A stretch of DNA of 64,000 nucleotides. Source: an uncultured Lachnoclostridium sp. (lineage in GTDB: Bacteria; Bacillota; Clostridia; Lachnospirales; Lachnospiraceae). Shown here piece by piece: positions 25,114 through 33,462 of this stretch; the stretch's first letter is position 1; each line of letters starts with the position of its first letter. Both the position numbers and the translations under genes were made by a program. A model generated the notes under the pieces. That model ran no database searches, was not told where the DNA came from, and worked only from the letters and a program-made list of their open reading frames with translations. The stretch lies in NCBI GenBank assembly GCA_948330435.1, contig CAOJBY010000021.1, positions 1 to 64,000 of the forward strand, read 5' to 3'.

Positions 25114-26640
25114 TTAAGACAGCTCTGCAAGTCTATGCATATCTTCTTTTATAGCATAATACAAATGCTTATAAATTTCAAAATAATTATTGTATAATTG
25201 ACTCGGTTCCTCTGCCGGGAAAATTGTTTTTCCTTTTGTCTCCCATTCTTTCATATGAGAGAAGTTCTCACAGATACCCACCGAATAAGCCGCCAGAAAT
25301 GCGTCCCCATAAGGTGCCTCCACTCCCTCTCCCATCTGCACAATGGTTTTCCCTGTAATATCAGACAGAATCTGATTCCAAAGTTTTGAGCTGCTGCCGC
25401 CGCCTACCAGTTTACATCCCCTGGAAATGCCAATATCTCCTTCAAAATTTTCAATCATGTGACGCATGCCATACCCCACAGCTTCCAATATGGCTCGATA
25501 GACATGTGCACCACTGTGCTTCAGGCTGAGTCCCAGTATAACACCCTTGGCTCTGGAATCCCAGATGGGACATCTCTCACCCATAAAATAAGGCAATACC
25601 AACAGTCCCTCGCATCCCGGCGGCACTTTCACGGCCGCTTCCTCCAGCTTATCAAAAGGAATCCGTTTCATTTCTCCCAATCCCCATTGGCCTGGTGAGA
25701 ACTGCTCCGAAAACCATTTTGTCAATGCACCTGCTGTGGACATTCCTCCATAGGTATATCTTATCCCCGGCTGATCTGTCACATATGGCATTGTGATATA
25801 CATGGGATCCGGCGGCGGATCAGAATGTATCACTCCCCAATTCAGGCTGGTAGCCAAAACTGCAACGCTTTCTCCCGGTCCGGTTACTCCCGCCGCCAAT
25901 GTAGAAGACAGGCAGTCCACACATCCCGCACAAACAGGAATTCCCTCTGACAATCCCAGCCAGGAGGCCGCCTCTTTTGAAAGCTTTCCGGCAATCTCAT
26001 AGGGTTTCAGAAGCTTCTTTGGCATCTTGGATAGAGGGATCTTTAATATCCGGCTCATATCTTCCGACCACGTCCCCCGCTTCATGTCAAAAAGCCCGCC
26101 CAGATTCCCGGCTGCCGTTATATCCATCACAATTTGTCCGGTCAATTGATAGATCACATACTGATTGGGCGGCAGAAACAGTTCCGTTTTTTCCCACAAC
26201 TCCGGCTCATTTTCTTTCATCCAGAGGAGCTTCGTATATCCAAAGTAAGAATCTATCCCATTCTCCGTAATCTCAAAAAGCTTGTCCGTGTCTATTTCCT
26301 CCTGTAGTCTCTCACAGACTTTCCCGCTCCGCCGGTCCATCCAAATCATACACGGACGCACCACTTCCATATCTTTATCCAGAGGAACTCCACTTCCTCC
26401 ATATAAGCCGCTGATGCATATGGCCGCAACCTGTTCCGGCTTTATCTTTCCCTTTTCCAGAGAGTTTCGAATGGTACGTTTCACTGCTTCCAGCCAGACA
26501 TCCGGATATTGTTCCGCCCAGGAGGGACTTGGTTCCAGAATGCCGTACTGCCGCACATCCGACGAAATGATATGTCCCTTTTCATCTGTAATGACCGTTT
26601 TCGTGCTGGAAGTCCCTATATCAGTTCCGATTAAAAACAT
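25114..26640 (-). CDS. FGGY-family carbohydrate kinase
   Basis: The 508-residue kinase has the FGGY phosphate motif FLIGTDIGTSSTKTVITDEKG at its start and the C-terminal signature CKLVGGGSSSKLWNQILSDITGK. It resembles xylulokinase or gluconokinase, but members also phosphorylate ribulose, erythritol, apulose and others, so the substrate is undetermined. The start at 26640 is chosen because GGAGGTG stands 7 bases before it; a longer frame has no site. It lies 16 bases after the PfkB kinase gene. Confidence 0.9.
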   Translation of the reverse strand: MFLIGTDIGTSSTKTVITDEKGHIISSDVRQYGILEPSPSWAEQYPDVWLEAVKRTIRNSLEKGKIKPEQVAAICISGLYGGSGVPLDKDMEVVRPCMIWMDRRSGKVCERLQEEIDTDKLFEITENGIDSYFGYTKLLWMKENEPELWEKTELFLPPNQYVIYQLTGQIVMDITAAGNLGGLFDMKRGTWSEDMSRILKIPLSKMPKKLLKPYEIAGKLSKEAASWLGLSEGIPVCAGCVDCLSSTLAAGVTGPGESVAVLATSLNWGVIHSDPPPDPMYITMPYVTDQPGIRYTYGGMSTAGALTKWFSEQFSPGQWGLGEMKRIPFDKLEEAAVKVPPGCEGLLVLPYFMGERCPIWDSRAKGVILGLSLKHSGAHVYRAILEAVGYGMRHMIENFEGDIGISRGCKLVGGGSSSKLWNQILSDITGKTIVQMGEGVEAPYGDAFLAAYSVGICENFSHMKEWETKGKTIFPAEEPSQLYNNYFEIYKHLYYAIKEDMHRLAELS

Positions 26641-26656
26641 ATGGAAACACCTCCGT

Positions 26657-27601
26657 CTATTCTTCTGCTGCCGCAAGCACCATCTCTATTTCCTCACGTA
26701 CCGGTGCAATATCCATGAGACCCTTTCGCTGTACACAGATGGAACCTGCTGCACATCCAAACTTCAGAGCCTCAGGCCATTCCATCCCCTCCATCAGTCC
26801 GGTAATCAGTGCCCCGCTGAACGTATCCCCGGCCCCTGTGGGATCGATTTCTTCCGCCGGGAATCCCGGTTCATAGATGCTCTTCCCCTCATAAAAGCCA
26901 TAGGCTCCCTTTTTCCCAAGCTTTAATGCCACTCCTTTTCCTCTCTTTGCTGTGACCTCGCAGGCTTCTATATCATCCTTTCCCTCCTCAAAGAGTATTG
27001 CTTCGCCCTCGCTTGGAAGAAACAGGTTACAGCGTTCATAAACCCTGGTACACAGCTTTCGAAATTCCCTTTTCCCCATAATCTCCTTTCGATAGTTGGG
27101 ATCGAAGCTGACCATTACCCCGTTGTCCAACTCATCCAGTACCATCTCATGAAGTTCTGCTATGGACTTGCTCACAGAAAGTGCAAAGCCTGATATGTGA
27201 AGCCACTTTACCCGTTTCAGCAGTTCGCTGTCAAAGTCGACAGGTCCAAGCTGTGCCGCAGCCGAGGTTGGCAATGTAAAGACAAAGCTTCTGCTCCCGT
27301 CACGGAACTTTGCAAGCAGTGACAGGGCGGTGGTATATCCTTTCGCTTTTCTGATATAAGAATAATCAATTCCACTTCTTTCCATCTGCTGCAAAAAGCT
27401 GTCGCCCAGAGGGTCATTTCCCACTACGCCTACATAACAGCCTTTATGCCCCAGCCGCACACAGGCATTCAGACAGATTCCCGGATCCCCCGCCGGATAA
27501 GGCCCCTCAAAATCTCCGGGTTCCCCAAGAGGGGCATCCAGTTCTTTCCGCATAATCTCCATGATGGGAACTCCAAAGGTCATCATATCATAATGTTCCA
27601 C
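26657..27601 (-). CDS. PfkB-family carbohydrate kinase
   Basis: The 314-residue ribokinase-fold kinase has the C-terminal signature DPTGAGDTFSGALITGLMEG with the catalytic Asp, and an N-terminal substrate region PAGDPGICLNACVRLGHKG (the usual GGxxxN site is varied). The substrate is likely a sugar or sugar phosphate of this operon. It starts 2 bases after the stop of the transketolase subunit upstream. Confidence 0.9.
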   Translation of the reverse strand: MEHYDMMTFGVPIMEIMRKELDAPLGEPGDFEGPYPAGDPGICLNACVRLGHKGCYVGVVGNDPLGDSFLQQMERSGIDYSYIRKAKGYTTALSLLAKFRDGSRSFVFTLPTSAAAQLGPVDFDSELLKRVKWLHISGFALSVSKSIAELHEMVLDELDNGVMVSFDPNYRKEIMGKREFRKLCTRVYERCNLFLPSEGEAILFEEGKDDIEACEVTAKRGKGVALKLGKKGAYGFYEGKSIYEPGFPAEEIDPTGAGDTFSGALITGLMEGMEWPEALKFGCAAGSICVQRKGLMDIAPVREEIEMVLAAAEE

Positions 27602-27603
27602 CT

Positions 27604-28578
27604 TTACCCCTCCTTAAGCCCGATTATTTTCTTTGCAGCCGCCACAAAATCCCGTGTCGTAAAGCCATACTCTTTCAGCATATCCCTGTAAGGAGATACT
27701 GTATGGGGATATTCATCAGGCAAACCGATTTTCTTAAGTATACATCCGCAGCCGTGAGCCGCCAGGATATTTGCTGCCATGCTGCCCATGCCATTTACAA
27801 CGGTATGTTCTTCCACGGTAATAAGTGCCTTAGACGCACCGGCCAACTCCAGCACCACCCTCTCGTCCATAGGCTTAATGCAGAATATATCGGCCACTCC
27901 TACGGAAATGCCCTCTTCTTTTAACTCTTTCTGTGCCTTTTGTACCTCTGACAGCAACGGTCCGGATACAATAAAGTTTATATCTGTTCCCTTTTCGTAT
28001 ACTACGGCTCCCCCTTTTTCAAAAGGCTTTCTGTCATCATAGATCTTCTCAGGAACTCCACCGTTCATCCGAAGATAGACAGGGCCTTTTGTTTCCAGTG
28101 CTCTCTCCAACAGGCTTATCATCGCCACATGATCCGCCGGACAGAATACAGTCATTCCCGGGAGGGATGACATGACCGCAATATCCTCCCAGCCAAAGTG
28201 GGTGACTCCCTGAGTTCCCATGCCGATGCCGCCCTCACTTCCCACAATCACCATATCCAGTTCACTGTAAGCCACATCTACACGAATCTGCTCAAAACAC
28301 CGCTCCGATGCAAAGGGTGAGAACGCAAAGGTTACCGGTTTTTTCCCCCCTCTTGCCAAACCTGCTGCCACTCCCGTCATATTCTGTTCTGCAATTCCAC
28401 AGTCTACGAACTGCTCCGGGCACTTTTCAAACCCGTCACACCTGCAGGCACGGGCCGAATCCGCCACAACAAAAACTATATCTTTATTCTTTTCCGCCAA
28501 TTCTTTTATAATGTTTCCGAACATTGGCCGAAATTTTATATCCCAATTGTTTATTTGAGATAAATCCACCCGATTCAT
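27604..28578 (-). CDS. Transketolase-like protein, C-terminal subunit
   Basis: The 324-residue protein covers the pyrimidine-binding and C-terminal domains of transketolase. It has the Glu-containing motif FVDCGIAEQNMTGVAAGLARGG, GGIGMGTQGVTHFGWEDIAVM and a C-terminal region KALITVEEHTVVNGMGSM. With the next-upstream gene it forms a split transketolase that moves two-carbon ketol units using thiamine diphosphate. Its leader holds the hairpin at 28588-28620 before AGGAGG. Confidence 0.93.
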   Translation of the reverse strand: MNRVDLSQINNWDIKFRPMFGNIIKELAEKNKDIVFVVADSARACRCDGFEKCPEQFVDCGIAEQNMTGVAAGLARGGKKPVTFAFSPFASERCFEQIRVDVAYSELDMVIVGSEGGIGMGTQGVTHFGWEDIAVMSSLPGMTVFCPADHVAMISLLERALETKGPVYLRMNGGVPEKIYDDRKPFEKGGAVVYEKGTDINFIVSGPLLSEVQKAQKELKEEGISVGVADIFCIKPMDERVVLELAGASKALITVEEHTVVNGMGSMAANILAAHGCGCILKKIGLPDEYPHTVSPYRDMLKEYGFTTRDFVAAAKKIIGLKEG

Positions 28579-28587
28579 ATGTTTCCT

Positions 28588-28620
28588 CCTAGTATTTAAA
28601 GTTGCTGCCAGGCAGCACTA
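28588..28620 (-). promoter_or_regulatory. Intercistronic hairpin before the transketolase C-subunit
   Basis: GTGCTGCC...GGCAGCAAC forms a compact hairpin just before the ribosome site AGGAGG. Nearly the same hairpin and spacing recur before another gene at 62033-62072. Confidence 0.5.
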
Positions 28621-28655
28621 AAGGATCAAGTCGCTTCATTACTACTGGTTCCACT

Positions 28656-29471
28656 CTAAGCCAGTTCTTTTAATGCCAGATCCAAATCTTCCTTTTCCAT
28701 CTTTACGTGATGCCAGTCATTGTTGTTGCAGGCTTTACTAAATCCTAAGCCCTTTACTGTTTTTGCCACAACACAGGTAGGTTTATCTTTCGTAAGCTGC
28801 TTTTTATCCAATGCAATTTTTAACTGTGCCACATTATTTCCATCCACCTCAATTACATGCCAGCCAAAAGCTCTCCATTTATCCGCTATACGGTCCACCG
28901 TGGTAAATTCATCTGTTGTGCTTCCGTATTTAAAACCATTTACATCTATAATAGCCGTTAAATTGCCCAGCTTATATCTTGCTGCAAACATGACTGCTTC
29001 CCAGATACTTCCCTCATCCAGTTCTCCGTCTCCAATCAGCGTATATACATTGTAAGGATTTCCTTTCAATTTAGAAGCCAACGCCATTCCGCCGGCTACA
29101 GACAGACCATGGCCGAGAGACCCCGAGGGATGTTCGATGCCATTCATGCCTTTTCCGCTTGGATGGCCTGCCAGCTTTGTCTTTACCTGGTTAAAGGTGC
29201 TTCCCTCTTCCCTGGACAGCAGGCCGCTTAGCACCAGCGGAACATAGATCCCCAAAACAGCATGCCCCTTACTTAAGAGAAAACGGTCACGCCCCTCCCA
29301 CTTTGGTTCATCCACCCGATAGTTCATTACGTCAAAGTACAGTACTGTCATAATATCCATGATACTTAAAGCGGGTCCCACATGAGCCCCCTCTCCTCTT
29401 GCCAGATATGCCATCTCCATACAGAGTCTACGCATCTCTTTCGCCTTTTCCTCCAACTGTTCTACTCTCAA
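28656..29471 (-). CDS. Transketolase-like protein, N-terminal subunit
   Basis: The 271-residue protein carries the thiamine diphosphate-binding domain: the GDGELDEGSIWEAVMFAARYKLGNLTAIIDVNG motif binds Mg2+ and cofactor, and GHPSGKGMNGIEHPSGSLGHGLSVAGGMALA is typical of transketolase. It works with the C-terminal subunit encoded 77 bases downstream. Its position directly after the ABC permease ties it to use of the imported sugar. Confidence 0.93.
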   Translation of the reverse strand: MRVEQLEEKAKEMRRLCMEMAYLARGEGAHVGPALSIMDIMTVLYFDVMNYRVDEPKWEGRDRFLLSKGHAVLGIYVPLVLSGLLSREEGSTFNQVKTKLAGHPSGKGMNGIEHPSGSLGHGLSVAGGMALASKLKGNPYNVYTLIGDGELDEGSIWEAVMFAARYKLGNLTAIIDVNGFKYGSTTDEFTTVDRIADKWRAFGWHVIEVDGNNVAQLKIALDKKQLTKDKPTCVVAKTVKGLGFSKACNNNDWHHVKMEKEDLDLALKELA

Positions 29472-29488
29472 AATCTTCTCCTGCCTTT

Positions 29489-30496
29489 CTATTTGCTGCG
29501 GAATTTCTTTTTCAGCGTATTATTTTTTCTGATATAATCCAACAGTACTGCCGCAAGTATTACGATTCCCTTTGCCACATACTGCCAGAAAGATGCCACA
29601 TTCAGCATATTAAGGCCATTATTAAGCACTCCGATGATAATCGCTCCGATAAGCGTTCCTCCTATGGTTCCTACACCGCCGGCAAAGCTGGCTCCTCCCA
29701 GCACCACCGCTGCGATGGCATCGCACTCATAGCCCTCTCCTGTCGCCGGAACGCCTGCCGAGAGCCTGGCACTCAGTATAATCCCTGCCAGCCCCGACAA
29801 AACAGCAGATAGTATATATACCAGAAGTTCTATTTTTGCTGTCTTTATCCCCGCAAATTTAGCCGCCGTACGATTACCGCCCAGTGCGTAGATATGCCGT
29901 CCGAATTTTGTTTTGTTCAGGAGTATATAACAGATAAACATAACGATAAACATATAGAACACGGGGTATGCAATGGGGCCTAGATAAGACGTGCCAATCA
30001 CGCAAAATTGTTCATCTGTTATTCGAATGGGGCTTCCGTTCCCCAGAAGCATGGCGGCTCCCCGAATAATCGTCTGGGTAGACAGTGTTACGACAAAGGG
30101 TGCTATGCTGGTGGCCGTAATAATCGCTCCGTTGAAAGCCCCTATCAGCACACAAAGGAGCACCGATACTACAATAGCAAGACCGGCCGACCATTCCCAG
30201 TTTGCCATGGCATATGCGGCAAACACGCCCGAAAATGCAACCACCGGACCTACGCTCAGATCGATTCCTCCAATCAATATGACAAAGGTCATTCCGAAAG
30301 CCAGAAATGCGTTGGTAGATATCTGCCTTAAAATATTGAGCAGATTCGAGCTTGTCAGAAAATTATCCGACAAGGTAGAGGTGATAGCCATAATCACCAA
30401 AAGTCCCACGATAATACCAATATTTCTTTTTCCATAGTCCCTGACAGGAGCCCACAGGGAACTTACAGGTTTATTGTCTTTTACATTCTGACCCAT
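29489..30496 (-). CDS. ABC transporter permease, ribose/RbsC type
   Basis: The 335-residue membrane protein has about ten helices and the RbsC/BPD_transp_2 signature: AFGMTFVILIGGIDLSVGPVVAFSG near the start and LVYILSAVLSGLAGIILSARLSAG with GYECDAIAAVVLGGASFAGGVG in the EAA-like loop. It forms the channel of the sugar importer. ATG overlaps the stop of the ATPase gene by one base (TAATG). Confidence 0.94.
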   Translation of the reverse strand: MGQNVKDNKPVSSLWAPVRDYGKRNIGIIVGLLVIMAITSTLSDNFLTSSNLLNILRQISTNAFLAFGMTFVILIGGIDLSVGPVVAFSGVFAAYAMANWEWSAGLAIVVSVLLCVLIGAFNGAIITATSIAPFVVTLSTQTIIRGAAMLLGNGSPIRITDEQFCVIGTSYLGPIAYPVFYMFIVMFICYILLNKTKFGRHIYALGGNRTAAKFAGIKTAKIELLVYILSAVLSGLAGIILSARLSAGVPATGEGYECDAIAAVVLGGASFAGGVGTIGGTLIGAIIIGVLNNGLNMLNVASFWQYVAKGIVILAAVLLDYIRKNNTLKKKFRSK

Positions 30497-31992
30497 TACA
30501 AATCTCCTCCTCCCAAACAGTAATTCATAATATCCTCTTGTACAAACTCTGCCTTATCATTTAAAATTCCTGCTATTTTATGATTCTTCATAATTATTAT
30601 TCGATCACTGGTATTGATAACTTCCGGCAGCTCTGATGATATCAATATAATAGCCACACCCTGCTTGGCCAATTCATCAATAATGGAATAGATCTCAGTC
30701 TTTGCTCCAATGTCAATTCCTTTTGTAGGTTCATCCAGGATCAGAACCTTGGGATTTGTGGCCAGCCATCTGGCAATAATTGCTTTTTGCTGATTTCCCC
30801 CGCTCAAGTTTACAATATGCTGATGATGGGAGGATGCTTTTACCTTTAATGCTCTCATATACTGTTCTATAATGTCATTTTCTTTCTTTCCATTGACTCC
30901 CATCAGCTTAATGAATGCATTCAGCACTGCAACGGATATATTATAACCAACTCCCATCTGTGGAATGATTCCCTGCTCCTTACGGTTTTCCGGAACCATA
31001 ACAATGCCCATATCAATTGCCTGAGCCGGATTCTTTATGCTCCGCTTCTGCCCCTCAAAGACAATTTCTCCCCCATCGGGCTTAAGCAGTCCAAAAAGTG
31101 CCGAGACCATCTCGGTCCGTCCCGCCCCGATAAGTCCGGTTATCCCCAGCACTTCTCCTTTTCTCAGTTCAAAGCTTACATCATCTATATAGCCCTCCCT
31201 GTAAAGATTCTTTACAGAGAGTATGACCTCATCCTTTGGCACATGGGTAAGGGTATAGTAATTTTTAATCTCTCTTCCCACCATGTCATATACCATCTGA
31301 TCTCTGGTCACTTCATGTATGTCTTTTGTAACAATAGACTGACCGTCACGAAAAACAGTGATTCGATCACATATTTCCACTACCTCCTCCAGCTTATGGG
31401 ATACAAACAAAGTAGAAATCCCTTTTTCCTTTAGATTTCGAATGATCCGATACAGAATCTTTACTTCCTTATCACTCAAAGACGAAGTTGGTTCATCCAT
31501 AATAATCAACTTTGATTTGCGTGAAAAAGCTTTTGCTATCTCCACCATCTGCTGTACCGCAATATCCAGCTTGTATACCTCTTCATCCAAAGGAAGCTCC
31601 AAATCAAGCATGGAAATAATTTCTTTTGCCTGCTCTCTCGTCCTGGATGCAGAATAGGTTTCTCCTCTTCCTTTCTCAAAACCCAGCATGATATTTTCAT
31701 AAACTTTCATGTGGGGAACAAGACATAATTCCTGATAAATCACACTGATTCCCCTTTGAAGTGCCTGACTGATACTCTCGTTTTTTAATTCCTGTCCCAT
31801 AAAGGATATCTGTCCGCCGTCCGGCATATGTACCCCTGCCAGAACTTTTATGATGGTACTCTTTCCGGCTCCGTTCTCCCCAATCAGCCCATGTACTTCA
31901 CCTTGTCTTATGGTCAGATTCACCTGATCCAGTGCTTTTACACCGGGAAAAGTTTTTGTGACCCCTTTCGCCTCCAACAATATATCCGACAT
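30496..31992 (-). CDS. Sugar ABC transporter ATPase, two ATP-binding domains (RbsA type)
   Basis: The 498-residue protein has two ABC domains in tandem. The first has Walker A GENGAGKST and the signature region AVQQMVEIAKAFSRKSKLIIMDEP. The second carries LSGGNQQKAIIARWLATNPKVLILDEP, with a degenerate Walker A (GLIGAGRTEM), as is normal for RbsA/MglA proteins. It powers import of the sugar captured by the binding lipoprotein. The start at 31992 is chosen for AAGGAG 7 bases upstream. Confidence 0.95.
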   Translation of the reverse strand: MSDILLEAKGVTKTFPGVKALDQVNLTIRQGEVHGLIGENGAGKSTIIKVLAGVHMPDGGQISFMGQELKNESISQALQRGISVIYQELCLVPHMKVYENIMLGFEKGRGETYSASRTREQAKEIISMLDLELPLDEEVYKLDIAVQQMVEIAKAFSRKSKLIIMDEPTSSLSDKEVKILYRIIRNLKEKGISTLFVSHKLEEVVEICDRITVFRDGQSIVTKDIHEVTRDQMVYDMVGREIKNYYTLTHVPKDEVILSVKNLYREGYIDDVSFELRKGEVLGITGLIGAGRTEMVSALFGLLKPDGGEIVFEGQKRSIKNPAQAIDMGIVMVPENRKEQGIIPQMGVGYNISVAVLNAFIKLMGVNGKKENDIIEQYMRALKVKASSHHQHIVNLSGGNQQKAIIARWLATNPKVLILDEPTKGIDIGAKTEIYSIIDELAKQGVAIILISSELPEVINTSDRIIIMKNHKIAGILNDKAEFVQEDIMNYCLGGGDL

Positions 31993-32087
31993 AAAATGCT
32001 CCTTCCTCAAACAAAAAGGGCGCCCAAACAAACTTCCTTCCTCAATTTGTTCAAGCACCCTCAGAACCCAGCTAAAGTTTTTTACAT

Positions 32088-33095
32088 TTAGAAGCCTTCG
32101 TATCCTTCAACATTATCACTTGTAAGGAAATTTATCTCCAGAAGATTCTCATACTCAAAGGCCTCGCCCTTTGAATTCTTAATCAGAAGCTCCACTGCTC
32201 CCTTGCCCATCTCAAAGGGCTGCTGTGCGGCTTCACCCGTAAGCTTGCCATCCTTGATCAGATCGGCGTTTGTCTGCTGACCGTCCACCGCATATACCTG
32301 AACACCGTCCAGCCGGTTAGCCGCTTCCAGAGAGGAGATAGCTCCCTGTGAAGAACCGTCGTTGATACAGAATACTACGTCAAATTCCGGATATGCCTGA
32401 ATCATATTGTCCATAACGGTCATACCCTTATCCATAAGGCCGGAGCAAGGCTGTTCTGCAATAATTTCAAATCCTTCCTTATCTGCTATGGCCGCCTTAA
32501 ACCCTTCGTAACGGTCAATCGTACACTTAATCTCCGGATGAGTTAACGCTACAATCTTGGCACTTTCCAGGGTTTTTAAAACATTTTCTCCGCAAGCATA
32601 GCCCGCCGCATAATTATCTGATGCAATGTACGCTATGGTCAGTTCGCTCTTTGCACATTCCGCATCTACGGAAACCACGGGAACTCCCGCTTTATCCGCC
32701 GCTTCCAAAGCCGGTGTGATTCCTTCAAAATCTACAGGCATAACAATCAGTCCGTCAATATCCTGCTCCAGAAGATCGTCTACCTGAGAGATCTGCTTTT
32801 CTATATCGTTGTCCGCATAATAGGCTATCAGTTCAATACCATTGGCATCACAGGCTTCTTTCATGCCGTCATACAAAGGAACCATAAAGGGATCCGATTT
32901 CATAAATGCCACGCCAATCTTTGCAAGTTCTCCCGATGCTTCTTCGGGAGCCGCTTCAGGCTCTTCCTCTGCAGGAGTCTCTGCCTCTGTTGCGGGAACT
33001 TCCGTATTGGCAGGCTCCTCAGCTTTCTTAGAACCACATGCTGCCATAGTCATTACCATAGTCGCAATCAGCATCGTTGATATCACTTTTTTCAT
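32088..33095 (-). CDS. Sugar-binding lipoprotein, RbsB-like
   Basis: The 335-residue protein has a signal peptide with lipobox (MVMTMAACGSK), so Cys20 should be lipid-anchored. An acidic Glu/Pro/Ala linker follows, then a type 1 periplasmic-binding fold (IGVAFMKSDPFMVPLYDGMKEACDANGIEL ... DVVFCINDGSSQGAISSLEAANRLDGVQVYAVDGQ). First gene of the operon, it delivers sugar to the permease. The start at 33095 is preferred because it begins the signal peptide; AAGGAG lies 11 bases upstream. Confidence 0.94.
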   Translation of the reverse strand: MKKVISTMLIATMVMTMAACGSKKAEEPANTEVPATEAETPAEEEPEAAPEEASGELAKIGVAFMKSDPFMVPLYDGMKEACDANGIELIAYYADNDIEKQISQVDDLLEQDIDGLIVMPVDFEGITPALEAADKAGVPVVSVDAECAKSELTIAYIASDNYAAGYACGENVLKTLESAKIVALTHPEIKCTIDRYEGFKAAIADKEGFEIIAEQPCSGLMDKGMTVMDNMIQAYPEFDVVFCINDGSSQGAISSLEAANRLDGVQVYAVDGQQTNADLIKDGKLTGEAAQQPFEMGKGAVELLIKNSKGEAFEYENLLEINFLTSDNVEGYEGF

Positions 33096-33156
33096 AGTTT
33101 TTACTTCTCCTTCCCATTTGGTTGTTTTAGCTGGCGTTTCTGTTTTTGATGTCATC

Positions 33157-33185
33157 ATTATAAATCCATTCGCATATCTTGTCAA
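33157..33185 (-). promoter_or_regulatory. Consensus promoter of the 23.8-33.1 kb sugar operon
   Basis: TTGACA and TATAAT are separated by exactly 17 bases on the minus strand. A full consensus promoter usually needs repression, in line with the RpiR regulator in the operon and the palindrome just upstream. Confidence 0.9.
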
Positions 33186-33196
33186 TATTTATTTTT

Positions 33197-33215
33197 AAAA
33201 ATGAAATTCATTTTT
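33197..33215. promoter_or_regulatory. Palindrome upstream of the sugar-operon promoter
   Basis: AAAAATGAA-A-TTCATTTTT is a perfect 19-bp odd palindrome, 11 bases upstream of the -35 box. It is a candidate site for the RpiR-type regulator, or an UP element. Confidence 0.5.
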
Positions 33216-33409
33216 TCGTGATTTACGTATTTTTGCCAATATTTTTGTGAATTTTTATTATTTTTTGCATTTATTTCCTGTTATTTGTTGCCATATCCAT
33301 GCTTTTTATTGCTTTAACTTTCATTTTATTAAATTTAATTTAATATGTATACTTTCATTTTTAATTTTTTAATAAGAAATTCTTGAAACGTATCAATACG
33401 AAAAACGAT
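33216..33409. other. AT-rich intergenic region between the sugar operon and aldehyde dehydrogenase
   Basis: The region is very AT-rich with no reading frame of note. The perfect palindrome CGTATCAATACG (33389-33400) lies 9 bases upstream of the aldehyde dehydrogenase -35 box and might be an operator. Confidence 0.4.
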
Positions 33410-33438
33410 TTGACTATCCAACCACTTTTATGTAAAAT
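33410..33438 (+). promoter_or_regulatory. Promoter of the aldehyde dehydrogenase gene
   Basis: TTGACT (33410-33415) and TAAAAT (33433-33438) are 17 bases apart and lead into the AGGAG site of the gene. Confidence 0.7.
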
Positions 33439-33462
33439 AAAGGAAATTACAGGAGAATCCTC

